Of a DNA stretch of 64,000 nt, positions 36,768-45,924 are shown one piece after another; the first letter of the stretch is position 1; each line of letters begins with the position of its first letter. Where the stretch lies: positions 73,567-137,566 of the forward strand of contig NZ_BDUB01000001.1 in NCBI RefSeq assembly GCF_002218065.1. Reading direction: 5' to 3'. The notes beneath the pieces are model-generated. The model was given only the letters and a program-made list of their open reading frames with translations, was not told the DNA's origin and did no database searches. A program made the position numbers and the translations under genes. The DNA comes from Nodularia sp. NIES-3585. Its GTDB lineage: Bacteria > Cyanobacteriota > Cyanobacteriia > Cyanobacteriales > Nostocaceae.

Positions 36768-36829
36768 ATAAACGAACCAGAAAACAATCAGCTTTTCAAA
36801 AAACATAATACTTATTGAGTGCAGAAGGT

Positions 36830-38830
36830 ATGCAAGCTAAAGTTTCTCGTGATCAACCAATCACAAAAGATAGTTCTACTGTTAGTAATTTTTGGGAAAA
36901 TGTCAAAGCGATCGCAGGGCCTTACTGGTATCCCACAGAGTCAGGAAGTAGAGCATTTTCCGAGGTGATGCGTGCCTGGTGGATGCTCCTTCTCCTCATC
37001 TTATTGATCATTGGCCTTGTAGGCGTAACTGCCTTCAATAGCTTCGTTAGCAACCATTTGGTCAATGTGATCATTGAAGAAAAAGATATTACTCAGTTTG
37101 TTCAAACGTTATCGGTTTACGCAATTAGCCTGATCTTCGTCACGTTCTTGGTAGGACTGTCTAAGTTTGTCAGAAAAAAAATCGCTCTTGATTGGTATCA
37201 ATGGCTAAATAATCGCATCCTATCAAAATACTTGAGCAATCGTGCTTATTATAAAATCAATTTTAAATCCGACCTTGATAACCCAGATCAACGTCTAGCC
37301 CAAGAAATTGAACCAATTACTAGTAATGCCCTCAGCTTTTTAGCGACTTCACTCGAAAAAGTCCTGGAAATGACGACTTTTTTAATAATTCTCTGGACAA
37401 TTTCTAAACTGGTTGCAATTGTTCTGTTGACTTATACGATTGTAGGTAATTTGATTGCTATTTACTTAACTCAAGAATTGAATAAGATTAATCAAGAAGA
37501 ACTTGAACTGAAAGCTGAATATACTTATGCCCTAACTCATGTTCGTAATCACGCTGAATCCATCGCTTTTTTTCAAGGAGAAAACCAAGAAGCAAATATA
37601 ATTCAGCGCCGATTCAGTAATCTTTTCAAAAGTTCTGAACGTAAAATTAATTGGGAAAGAGGTAAGGAAATATTTAACAGAGGATATCAGGCTATTATCC
37701 AAATATTTCCGTTTTTAGTATTAGGTCCGTTATATATTCAAGATGAAATTGATTTTGGACAAGTTGGCCAAGCCAGTATAGCTGCTGGGATGTTTGCTAC
37801 TGCTATGGCAGAATTAATCAATGAATTTGGAACTTCTGGACGATTTTCGAGTTACGTTGAGCGTTTAGCGGAGTTTTCAGATGCATTAGAATCTGTGACT
37901 AAACAACCAGAGAATGTCAGTAGTATTAAAAGCATAGAAGAAAATCGTCTGGCTTTTGAGAATGTAACCTTACAAACGCCAAACTATGAACAGGTGATCG
38001 TCGAAAATCTATCCCTTTCCGTTGAACCAGGAGAAGGTTTATTAATTGTTGGGCCGAGTGGTCGAGGTAAAAGTTCTCTATTGAGAGCGATCGCTGGTTT
38101 ATGGAATGCAGGGACTGGTCGTTTGGTGAGACCTCCACTAGAAGAAGTTTTATTTTTACCCCAGCGTCCTTACATAATTTTGGGAACTTTGCGCGAACAG
38201 TTACTTTATCCTCACACAACGCGTCAGATGACTAACGCAGAACTCGAAGAAATTTTGCAACAAGTCAACCTGCAAAACTTACTTACACGAGTCGAAGGCT
38301 TCGATACAGAAGTTCCTTGGGAGAATATATTATCCTTGGGAGAACAACAACGTCTGGCTTTTGCACGACTGTTAGTTACTCGTCCTAGTTTCACCATATT
38401 AGATGAAGCAACGAGTGCTTTGGATTTAAAGAATGAAGGAAATTTATATCAACAACTACAAGAAAAAAACACAACCTTTATCAGTGTTGGACATCGAGAA
38501 AGTCTGTTTAATTATCATAAATGGGTATTAGAACTTTCAGAAGATTCCCATTGGCAACTTATTCCGGTGCAAGATTATCAACGACAAAAGGCAATTGTCT
38601 TTAATTCTCCCGAAATGTCTCAAATCACAATAGATACTTTTACTAAAAGTGAAGCTCAATCAATAGATACAATCACGGGGTTGTCTCATAAGGAAATGTA
38701 CACATTAACAGATTATTCTCTTAGCACCGTCAGAAGCAGGGCGAGCCAAGGTAAGTCTATCACTACTAACAATGGTGTGACTTACCATTATGACAAAGAC
38801 CCGAAGGTATTGAAATGGGTGATACATTAG
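36830..38830 (+). CDS. ABC exporter, fused membrane and ATPase domains, SbmA/YddA-like
   Basis: About 666 residues. The N-terminal half is an ABC_membrane_2 domain with several helices (WWMLLLLILLIIGLVGV). The ATPase has Walker A GPSGRGKSS, signature LSLGEQQR, Walker B FTILDEATSALD and the GHRES switch His. After the ATPase comes a further tail of about 90 residues (to KVLKWVIH) not usual for the family. Aeruginosin clusters carry an ABC exporter, so this is the likely peptide exporter. Start is uncertain: ATG 36830 has AGAAGG only one base away, and a TTG at 36815 has no ribosome site. Confidence 0.9.
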   Translation: MQAKVSRDQPITKDSSTVSNFWENVKAIAGPYWYPTESGSRAFSEVMRAWWMLLLLILLIIGLVGVTAFNSFVSNHLVNVIIEEKDITQFVQTLSVYAISLIFVTFLVGLSKFVRKKIALDWYQWLNNRILSKYLSNRAYYKINFKSDLDNPDQRLAQEIEPITSNALSFLATSLEKVLEMTTFLIILWTISKLVAIVLLTYTIVGNLIAIYLTQELNKINQEELELKAEYTYALTHVRNHAESIAFFQGENQEANIIQRRFSNLFKSSERKINWERGKEIFNRGYQAIIQIFPFLVLGPLYIQDEIDFGQVGQASIAAGMFATAMAELINEFGTSGRFSSYVERLAEFSDALESVTKQPENVSSIKSIEENRLAFENVTLQTPNYEQVIVENLSLSVEPGEGLLIVGPSGRGKSSLLRAIAGLWNAGTGRLVRPPLEEVLFLPQRPYIILGTLREQLLYPHTTRQMTNAELEEILQQVNLQNLLTRVEGFDTEVPWENILSLGEQQRLAFARLLVTRPSFTILDEATSALDLKNEGNLYQQLQEKNTTFISVGHRESLFNYHKWVLELSEDSHWQLIPVQDYQRQKAIVFNSPEMSQITIDTFTKSEAQSIDTITGLSHKEMYTLTDYSLSTVRSRASQGKSITTNNGVTYHYDKDPKVLKWVIH

Positions 38831-38874
38831 TTGCTAGCTAATACAAATTATTTGTGAGGCTGCATATTATTTCT

Positions 38875-38945
38875 ACCCCAGTCCCTAGCCCGCAGAAAAT
38901 CTAATTCCCTCCCAGCTTGCACCGCAGGGTTAGGCTGGGGTTGTT
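38875..38945 (+). repeat. Hairpin-forming repeat after the ABC exporter
   Basis: CCCCAGTCCCTAGCCC and AGGGTTAGGCTGGGG arms with a CTCCCAGCTTGCACCG middle, then TTGTTTTTATT. It belongs loosely to the CTTGCACCGG hairpin family and may end transcription of the export genes. The 327 bp gap 38831-39157 holds this hairpin, repeat copy B and AT-rich sequence upstream of the next gene. Confidence 0.55.
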
Positions 38946-38967
38946 TTTATTATAGAAACTTTGGCTA

Positions 38968-39095
38968 CTTATAGCAACCGCCAAGGAGGTTAAGACATAA
39001 ACAGATAATCAAACTTAGACACCACTCGGGTTTTAACCCACTCCCCACTCCCCACTCCCTACTCCCTACTCCCTACTCCCTACTCCCCAGCTATA
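38968..39095 (-). repeat. Dispersed repeat copy B, inverted relative to 18125-18224
   Basis: The reverse complement begins TATAGCTGGGGAGT, has seven GGGGAGT/AGGGAGT heptamers and then the same GGGTTAAAACCC and unique part ending CTATAAG as copy A. The length difference of 28 bp equals four heptamers. Confidence 0.85.
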
Positions 39096-39157
39096 AAAGA
39101 GAATTTTTTGTTTGATATGTTCAGTTATATACAAGCATATAAATTGTTTAATTCCCG

Positions 39158-40846
39158 ATGATTCTAACCAAAAAGCAAAGACAACTAATTTCTTATAAAG
39201 CTATTACAATTTATGAGAAATCTTATCAATTACCTGTTCTAAAAAGTACAAAATTAAAAAAAATTCAGAACCAAATTAAAAATTGTCGAAAATTAGTTAA
39301 AGAAGGTATTCGATATCATTCTTACTTTGGGGGAATAATTAAGCGAAAAAAACAAATCAGTCAGGGAGAAATTTTTGCAGAAACGCAAATATTAATTAGA
39401 AGTTATATTCATCTTATTGAAATTTTAGAAAATTATCAGGATAGTTATCAAGATTTTTTGCAGAAACTTAGGGATGACTGGAAAAAATTATTTGTGCAAA
39501 AATACTTAGAAATCAAACAACTGAATGAAGAAACTCAAAAATTAGAAATAAAAAATCAGACAAATCATCAGATTATCGAACAATTAAAATTGGAGAAAAA
39601 AGAAAATTTAAAATCAACCTTACTGTTAAGAAATACTTATTTTTTAATGTTAGAAAAAATAAATTTAGTTAGTGAAGGAATTAAAAATTTAGCAGAAGAC
39701 AACAAGATACAAAAACAAGTTATCGAGAAAATAGTCAAAGAATTAGAAGTGTATCAGGAAATTGATGCATATCAAAAAAAAGCCCAGAAGATTCGTCAAG
39801 ACATAGCAACAATAGCCGATTCAGCAATCAATTTTGAAACTTATTCACAGGTATATTTCACTCCCTTTCAATGCTTAATAGATGAAGTTGTAAAAGTAGA
39901 TAATGATTTTTATGCCACTGTCGAAGATATTAAAAATTTAGCCCATAATATTTTAAAGTATCAGTCCAATTTACTGATTACACAAGAGAGTAATACAATT
40001 TCTGCAACTTTTCTCGATTTCATGGTGACCAGCTACGATAAAAAAGAAAGATTACAAGATGCTTTTAGTCAAATTGAATTATTAGATCATCAAGTCTATA
40101 ATTTTGATTTAATGAACGAGGAAATATCTTCTTTCAAATCTATTGACTCCATCTCTAATTATATATCCAATGAATTTGTTGCTCAAAGTAAATTGCTAGA
40201 AATAGCAGAAGCCAATTTTATCTCTACAGAGCCTATGAGTTTGGAGCAAGAACCAGAAATTAGGCAAATTAATTATAATGATCTTACTTTTACACAAGAT
40301 TTTAAAATTCATCCAAAGATTGACTATAAACAGTTGCAAAATCTTCTTGCACAACAAAAGTGGAAAGAAGCGGATTTGGAAACTACTAAATTAATGCTAC
40401 AAGTTCTTGGTAAAAATGATTGGAATGAAGTTTATAAACAAGACATTGCTAACTTTTCGTGTAAAGACTTTCATATAATTGATCAACTTTGGGGACAATA
40501 TAGTTATGGTTATTTTGGCTTTAGTGTTCAGCAAAGTATCTGGAGTGAAATAAGTGGCCAAGTAGATTATGAAACAGAAAAGAGACTTGGCGATCGCCTT
40601 GGTTGGCGAAAAGAGGGAAACTGGTTAGAATATGACCAACTTAGTTTTAAATTATCCCTCACAACCCCAATGGGACACCTACCAGTTAAATGGTTACACT
40701 ATGACCAAGATATTTTAGATTTATCCCCAAACTCATCCGCGGAAAGCCTGTCAATGGGAGCCTGGCGGGTTGGCTCTTGGTTGGTTTGGCAGATGCATTT
40801 ATTCTTTTCTCGTGTAAAAGTTTGTAACTTTCCCATGAGTGAATAG
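39158..40846 (+). CDS. Coiled-coil protein with C-terminal GUN4 domain
   Basis: 562 residues. The first 350 or so are very Lys/Glu/Gln-rich and helical, likely long coiled coils. Residues about 385-540 form a GUN4 domain (YKQLQNLLAQQKWKEADLETTKLML, IDQLWGQYSYGYFGFSVQQ, LGDRLGW), the porphyrin-binding module known from the chlorophyll regulator Gun4. Cyanobacteria have many extra GUN4 proteins fused to kinases, caspase-like or other domains with unknown roles. Here the partner is a coiled coil of no recognisable family. The gene is AT-rich compared with the peptide cluster. Confidence 0.85.
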   Translation: MILTKKQRQLISYKAITIYEKSYQLPVLKSTKLKKIQNQIKNCRKLVKEGIRYHSYFGGIIKRKKQISQGEIFAETQILIRSYIHLIEILENYQDSYQDFLQKLRDDWKKLFVQKYLEIKQLNEETQKLEIKNQTNHQIIEQLKLEKKENLKSTLLLRNTYFLMLEKINLVSEGIKNLAEDNKIQKQVIEKIVKELEVYQEIDAYQKKAQKIRQDIATIADSAINFETYSQVYFTPFQCLIDEVVKVDNDFYATVEDIKNLAHNILKYQSNLLITQESNTISATFLDFMVTSYDKKERLQDAFSQIELLDHQVYNFDLMNEEISSFKSIDSISNYISNEFVAQSKLLEIAEANFISTEPMSLEQEPEIRQINYNDLTFTQDFKIHPKIDYKQLQNLLAQQKWKEADLETTKLMLQVLGKNDWNEVYKQDIANFSCKDFHIIDQLWGQYSYGYFGFSVQQSIWSEISGQVDYETEKRLGDRLGWRKEGNWLEYDQLSFKLSLTTPMGHLPVKWLHYDQDILDLSPNSSAESLSMGAWRVGSWLVWQMHLFFSRVKVCNFPMSE

Positions 40847-40970
40847 GATATTTCTCAGTCAGGGGGGAAATGAGAGCTAAAGTTAGTGGATAAATAAAAC
40901 ACCTTAATTATAAAGATGATTCAAAGACGGCATAATTTACCATAACAATTTAATCAATTTAGGTTTAGGT

Positions 40971-41381
40971 ATGAATAATCATAGTATTACAGATATAGAA
41001 ATAGAAAAATTCCTGATAGGCAAATGGCGTTTCAATAAAGATTGGGAAATAAATTCTATTAAATTCAAAGATGATATGACCTATGAGCAAATCAAGGTTC
41101 AAACCTTTATTTTAAATAAACCTAGTGAATTAATAACAGGTCATAATTTTACTGGACTCTGGTATGTGAATGAAAGAAGATTATGCTTAAATTTAAAACG
41201 TGTTCCTAACTCTTTTTTCAATTTACAATTACCAATACTATCTCAGATTGATTTTGCAGATATGGCTGCTCGTTTAACTTCTTTGTTTATCACAGAAAAG
41301 TATGAAGTCATTAATATTAATAGTACTCAATTCCTCATGAAAGATGTGAATAAATCCATTGTTGGTATAAAAATTAATTAA
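40971..41381 (+). CDS. Hypothetical protein, 136 residues
   Basis: I do not recognise the family. It has an opening IEKFLIGKWRFN and then alternating short strands (FTGLWYVNERRLCLNLKRV), reminiscent of small lipocalin-like domains that begin with a G-x-W motif. No signal peptide and no membrane segment. It lies between the GUN4 gene and a convergent giant gene. Confidence 0.65.
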   Translation: MNNHSITDIEIEKFLIGKWRFNKDWEINSIKFKDDMTYEQIKVQTFILNKPSELITGHNFTGLWYVNERRLCLNLKRVPNSFFNLQLPILSQIDFADMAARLTSLFITEKYEVININSTQFLMKDVNKSIVGIKIN

Positions 41382-41490
41382 TACTTGAAAAGTATTATAG
41401 CTTGCCAAAAGACTTTTGCGATCGCTTACGTTATTTTTACACTAGAGATAGGCTACGGTGTACACACAAATGATTGAATTACTCCATTTA

Positions 41491-41572
41491 TGTAGGGTGT
41501 GTTGTCGCGTAGCGCAACGCACCATCTTATATTCTCGGTGCGTTAGGACTAAAGTCCATAACGCACCCTACC
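41491..41572. repeat. Inverted repeat between convergent genes
   Basis: TAGGGTGTGTTGTCGCG and CATAACGCACCCTACCC form the outer arms, with an inner GCGCAACGCACC and GGTGCGTTAGG pair. A common Nostoc-type dispersed hairpin that may act as a two-way terminator for the genes ending at 41381 and 41621. Just upstream, at 41457-41468, is a GGTGTACACACA end resembling the element at 55697-55848. Confidence 0.55.
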
Positions 41573-41620
41573 CAAATCAAGGTTACGTCCTCGCTTTCCC
41601 GGACTACAATTTTTGAGGAA

Positions 41621-44600
41621 TTAATTTTTTGGTGTTCCCTTACCGACGTTTTTTTTGACTCGAATCGGTTTTCTAGTAATTTTTATGCCTAAAATTTTAA
41701 AAGTTCCACTATTATCATTGACAAAAATTGAAGTTAATTCTTGGTTCAATAGATAAAAACTCCCCACAATACTGGCAGAAAGATAGAGTCCATTCTTGGC
41801 TTTTTTGAGTATAATGGTGGCATTTTTGTGATTTTTCGATCCTTTAAGGATCAAAATACTGGCAAAGTTGAAGCGACCAGATGCAGTTAATTTGCTACTA
41901 TTAACACTAGCATTGATGTTGGCAAAATTGTGACCTAGAAACTTGAAATTACCTGCAATACTGGCAGAATTATTGATATTACCATCAGTTCCTTTGCCCA
42001 GAGTGATTGTAGCACCATTGAAAGCTAAAATGCCAAAATTGAAATCACTGCTAGATTGAAACCCGTTTTCATTGAGGCTGATACCTAAAGCGGTGAATTC
42101 TTTACCAAGAAGAGTGACATCGCCTAAACCAAAAACTTTTTTATTGGTCAAATCAAGGCTAAGTTTAGGAACATTCAGTTTCAAAATACTTGCTAAATTG
42201 AGAGCAGCATGATTAATTGTGATGCTTTGACTATCAAATGATAAAGTACCGCTACCCAAAGATTCATTGAAAGCAGTAATATTTGCCGTTCCTGTCGCAC
42301 TCTCAGTTCCCAGGTTAATTGTGAGAGTCGCAAGATCAACTGTGAGGAAACCGACTAAACCCAGCTTGGTATTCTTCAGCGTCACACTATTACTAGTAAA
42401 ATCAAAGGTACTACCTACTAAGGTATTCCCCAAAACAGAAATTGTTCCGGAACCAGTACCATTACCTGATTCTAGATCGAAAATCATATGATCAACATCA
42501 ATACTTAATAGATTAGCTAGATGCAGGTCAAAGTCTTTAAAAATGGCAGTGGTAGCGGTAATTTGAAATTCAACTTTGGCAATTTCATTATCAAAAATAT
42601 GGACATGTGCATCACCAGCAAGATACTGCTCAGTAGGAGTTACTTTCAAGGCTAAATCTAAACTCTCGTCATCTGTTCCGCCAATTGTGAGAAATCCTAA
42701 ATCGATTTCAGAAATATTTAAAGAACCATCAATTTTACTGAAAGTGTTGTCCCCGTGAAGAATTAAGGTTGCCTCATGGTCCCAGGCGGTAATCTTGCCA
42801 TTAATTTCTAATCCTTCTGATATCGGTTGACCGGCAATTTTTGTTGGGAAAGGAACACACTTTATTAATGGCTCGAGTTTTCCATCTCCATCCCTATCAA
42901 TAGACTCGATATTTAAGTCCATAAAGGTATTTAAAAACTCTAATGTTTTGTCAACTACATCAGTTGACAAATTAACTTGTCTTAGAACAAAAGAAGCCAT
43001 TGGCCCTTGCCATAAATTTACTAAGCTAACTGCTTGATTGGGAGTTAAAATTAAGGCTAGTTTCTCAGGGTCGTTAGTATCTATCAGAAATGCTACTTTA
43101 ATGTCTATTTTTTCCCATCTCAAATCGCCAATAAAGCCAAAGTTATCAAAGTAGGGAGGTAAATAAGTTCCACCTCCTTGGAAACTAATATTACGAAGTT
43201 CAGTTCCCACCAATCCGTAGGGATTATACCAAGGTTTTTCACCTTGTTGAGAAAAAGATGCGGTTAAAGATTCCGGTTCCAGGGAAACTGCGCCAGATAG
43301 AAATAATGTAGGTTCATCATCTTGAGTGGGATCGTAGCCTTGGATAGCCAAATTTCCAGTCAGTGCAAAGCTCGGTTGTAAATCTACTCCAATATCTAGT
43401 CCTAGGTGCAGATTAGTAAAAGTAGCATGAAAATTTTGTTGAGAAAATAGCTGAATATTACCTTCAATATTACCTGTTAAATGGACTATTCCTTCAGGAT
43501 GAAAGCTAATAATAACTCCTAACCAAGCAATTCCTAATTTATCGTGAATAAAACTCCCAATATTTGTTTTTAAATCGTTAAAATTAATATCTCCGATAAA
43601 GTTACAACCTTTGCTGACATGAATTCGACCTAACCTTGGATGGATGCAACTATAGCCAATGTTAGTGATAATTAGTTCTGGATTGGTTAATTTAAAATTA
43701 TTGATAACGGGAATGCCACTGGTTAAGCGACCAAAATCAATCTGATTAGGCAATTGATAGTTTAGTGTTATTATGTCAGAGAATTTTAACCGGAACTCTC
43801 GATAATCTAGTAATCCTTTTAAACTAAGTTCAACTTCTTGAATGGTGTTAAAAAAACCAAATTTTGGCTCAGAGATTCTGATTTCAGACTGTCCAAAAAT
43901 TCCAGCAATGATGCTATCAAATGCTACATCTATATATGGAAAATTACTATTAATAATAAAAAAGTCTTCTAAATTTAGCTGAAGATCATTAGCAAATTTT
44001 AAGTAAATTTCTGAGTCGGATAAGACTAAACTTACATCATTTAAAGACTTAAGTTCTAATGTGAGAGCATCAGATAAAGTAATTCCTACCAAACCACTGA
44101 ATAAACTGATAGTATATTCTGGATTCAGTTGAGGAATGATCACTTGATAACGCAAATGTGGCGTTCCAAATCCTTGAATATTGATACTGGGATTAAAAAC
44201 TTTAAAAGTACCACAACCAGCATTAGTTCTTTTTAAACCTAAATCGAAACATAAGTGATCGACAAGTTCCTTAATATCAACTTCTCCCAAGTAGTTAAAG
44301 TTGATGAACTCATGACCAAGTTCAATTTCAATTTTATCCAGTTTATTCAAGAAATCTTTAACAAAATTGCTTATAGGCAAGCTCTGTAATAGTTTAGTGG
44401 TTTCTGCGGCTGATACCTGAGAAATATTAATATAAAAGCAAGGATTGGTAGTTTGAAAATCTTTAATAGTAATAACTGGATTTTCAATAGTGGGCAAATA
44501 ACTAGAAATATCTAAAGTTTGAGTAAGACTTTCTATTTTTGGAAAAATTTCCCATAGTTTTTTTGACTGGATACTTCCTGAATAAGCCAATTTTATATTA

Positions 44601-44746
44601 TTCTCTGAGATATTTTGCAATATAATTGGCTGCAAAGTTTCATTTTCATGATTAATGATAGAGTTTTTTAAGGCTGTAGAAATGTTATATTTATTGGTCT
44701 TTAAATGTAAAAATAACTCTGTCCAGGATTGAAAAATATTAGGCAT
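41621..44746 (-). CDS. Large repetitive beta-rich protein of unknown function
   Basis: 1041 residues without signal peptide. The sequence is made of many short strand-like units, each with a pattern such as hydrophobic, xLxLxxLS, then NxxFxxxG. In the second half there are repeats like LTINLGTESATGTANI and LSLDLTNKKVFGLGDV, which suggest a long beta-helix or AsmA/TamB-like lipid-transfer groove. One calcium-type loop DRDGDGKLE is present about residue 625. I cannot name the family. It stands alone on the minus strand. Confidence 0.75.
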   Translation of the reverse strand: MPNIFQSWTELFLHLKTNKYNISTALKNSIINHENETLQPIILQNISENNIKLAYSGSIQSKKLWEIFPKIESLTQTLDISSYLPTIENPVITIKDFQTTNPCFYINISQVSAAETTKLLQSLPISNFVKDFLNKLDKIEIELGHEFINFNYLGEVDIKELVDHLCFDLGLKRTNAGCGTFKVFNPSINIQGFGTPHLRYQVIIPQLNPEYTISLFSGLVGITLSDALTLELKSLNDVSLVLSDSEIYLKFANDLQLNLEDFFIINSNFPYIDVAFDSIIAGIFGQSEIRISEPKFGFFNTIQEVELSLKGLLDYREFRLKFSDIITLNYQLPNQIDFGRLTSGIPVINNFKLTNPELIITNIGYSCIHPRLGRIHVSKGCNFIGDINFNDLKTNIGSFIHDKLGIAWLGVIISFHPEGIVHLTGNIEGNIQLFSQQNFHATFTNLHLGLDIGVDLQPSFALTGNLAIQGYDPTQDDEPTLFLSGAVSLEPESLTASFSQQGEKPWYNPYGLVGTELRNISFQGGGTYLPPYFDNFGFIGDLRWEKIDIKVAFLIDTNDPEKLALILTPNQAVSLVNLWQGPMASFVLRQVNLSTDVVDKTLEFLNTFMDLNIESIDRDGDGKLEPLIKCVPFPTKIAGQPISEGLEINGKITAWDHEATLILHGDNTFSKIDGSLNISEIDLGFLTIGGTDDESLDLALKVTPTEQYLAGDAHVHIFDNEIAKVEFQITATTAIFKDFDLHLANLLSIDVDHMIFDLESGNGTGSGTISVLGNTLVGSTFDFTSNSVTLKNTKLGLVGFLTVDLATLTINLGTESATGTANITAFNESLGSGTLSFDSQSITINHAALNLASILKLNVPKLSLDLTNKKVFGLGDVTLLGKEFTALGISLNENGFQSSSDFNFGILAFNGATITLGKGTDGNINNSASIAGNFKFLGHNFANINASVNSSKLTASGRFNFASILILKGSKNHKNATIILKKAKNGLYLSASIVGSFYLLNQELTSIFVNDNSGTFKILGIKITRKPIRVKKNVGKGTPKN

Positions 44747-44890
44747 AAATTAGAAACCTATATGAGCCGATTTATCATTAATGTTACTTATCTAAGTAAA
44801 ACACATATATTGTGTTTATTTCAAGTATTTGTGAGGTTGGATAAGATGCGCTCTAAAAACATAATGTTTAATTTGTATGAACTGCAAATA

Positions 44891-45009
44891 AATTTTGGCG
44901 TTGCTGAATTGAAGGAGGAAATTTTGTAATTTCATTTCTCAAACTCTTAATCTGGTGCGTTTTAGCGTAACCTGGCTAATTCATATTTGTACTCAGCAAC
45001 GCCGAAATT
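44891..45009. mobile_element. Small inverted-repeat element (about 120 bp)
   Basis: Ends AATTTTGGCGTTGCTGAATT and ACTCAGCAACGCCGAAATT are inverted repeats with two or three differences. The inside is AT-rich and non-coding. It fills much of the 307 bp gap 44747-45053, where nothing else is evident; a 66-codon frame at 44729-44929 overlaps it and the start of the neighbouring gene and is not credible. Confidence 0.6.
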
Positions 45010-45053
45010 ACTCACTTGGGACAACCTAGGGAGTCCTAAAATTTTCCCAGAGA

Positions 45054-45827
45054 TTAAGCTGTTTTGAAAAACTGGACGATTTCACGGACATGATCGAGAA
45101 ATTGTCCATCAGTAGAAAGTTGAGCGATCGCACTTCTAGCTTCTCTAGCCAAACGTTCATGTTCCACTTGATTTGTGGCGCGTAATTCCTCTAAACTAGC
45201 ACTTAAACTGGCTAATCCTCGGCGCGTTTCTTCGGTAAAGCGTTTTTGATTTGCGGGTAATGAGTAATCTAATTGCGGGTTGAGTTGTTCTTCTAAGCGT
45301 TTAACAGTATCATTTAGTTCATAAAAACGATTGCGAAGTTCCATGACATCCTCACGGGGATATTGAAATTCTTGGCGAATCATCCTCAACCGTGCATATA
45401 AATATTCGTAGGCGCGGATAGCTGGACGCAAAACGGTTAATAATAAAGCTGCACCAGAACTGATATATCCCACAGCGCTGATACCAGTAGCTGCAAGAAT
45501 ATAAAGAGCAACGGCTGAAAATAAATGTAACCCAATCGCTACCCAAAGCGATCGCTTGGCTAAAACTCTGACATAATTAACCTGCTTTTCATCTACGGGA
45601 ATTTGTTTCTCTTCAGATTGTGCTGCTTCTGCTAAAACTTCTTTAGCTTGAAAATGTACACTCCAAGGTACAGTCACAATCACTAATAACCACCAAAAAC
45701 TTGCACCACCAATTACCCAGTCAAGAAAGCTACCAGCAGGTATTTGGAACCATTGCAGTCCGCTAAAACCCAGCAGTACCGCCAGTACAATTACCACAAT
45801 AGAATTGATGACAAATCTGAAATTCAT
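45054..45827 (-). CDS. Membrane protein with C-terminal coiled coil, unknown function
   Basis: 257 residues. Four hydrophobic segments lie in the first 130 residues (VINSIVVIVLAVLLGFSGL, VIGGASFWWLLVIVTVPW, LWVAIGLHLFSAVALYILA, GYISSGAALLLTVL). After that comes a charged helical tail (RNRFYELNDTVKRLEEQLN, then LASLSASLEELRA) suited to a coiled coil in the cytoplasm. No enzymatic motif. Probably a cyanobacterial conserved hypothetical. Confidence 0.8.
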   Translation of the reverse strand: MNFRFVINSIVVIVLAVLLGFSGLQWFQIPAGSFLDWVIGGASFWWLLVIVTVPWSVHFQAKEVLAEAAQSEEKQIPVDEKQVNYVRVLAKRSLWVAIGLHLFSAVALYILAATGISAVGYISSGAALLLTVLRPAIRAYEYLYARLRMIRQEFQYPREDVMELRNRFYELNDTVKRLEEQLNPQLDYSLPANQKRFTEETRRGLASLSASLEELRATNQVEHERLAREARSAIAQLSTDGQFLDHVREIVQFFKTA

Positions 45828-45924
45828 TTTGCCTAATCCCTAGTAAAACTATTACCTCAATCATGGCTATGCTTGAGAATTGCTACGGTAAAGCGTATGA
45901 TAGTTATTCTAGCTGCACATCAAG

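Noticed and set aside
44729-44929. 66-codon frame between the giant protein gene and the membrane-protein gene
   Set aside because: It overlaps the antisense start of the giant gene and enters the inverted-repeat element; no ribosome site.
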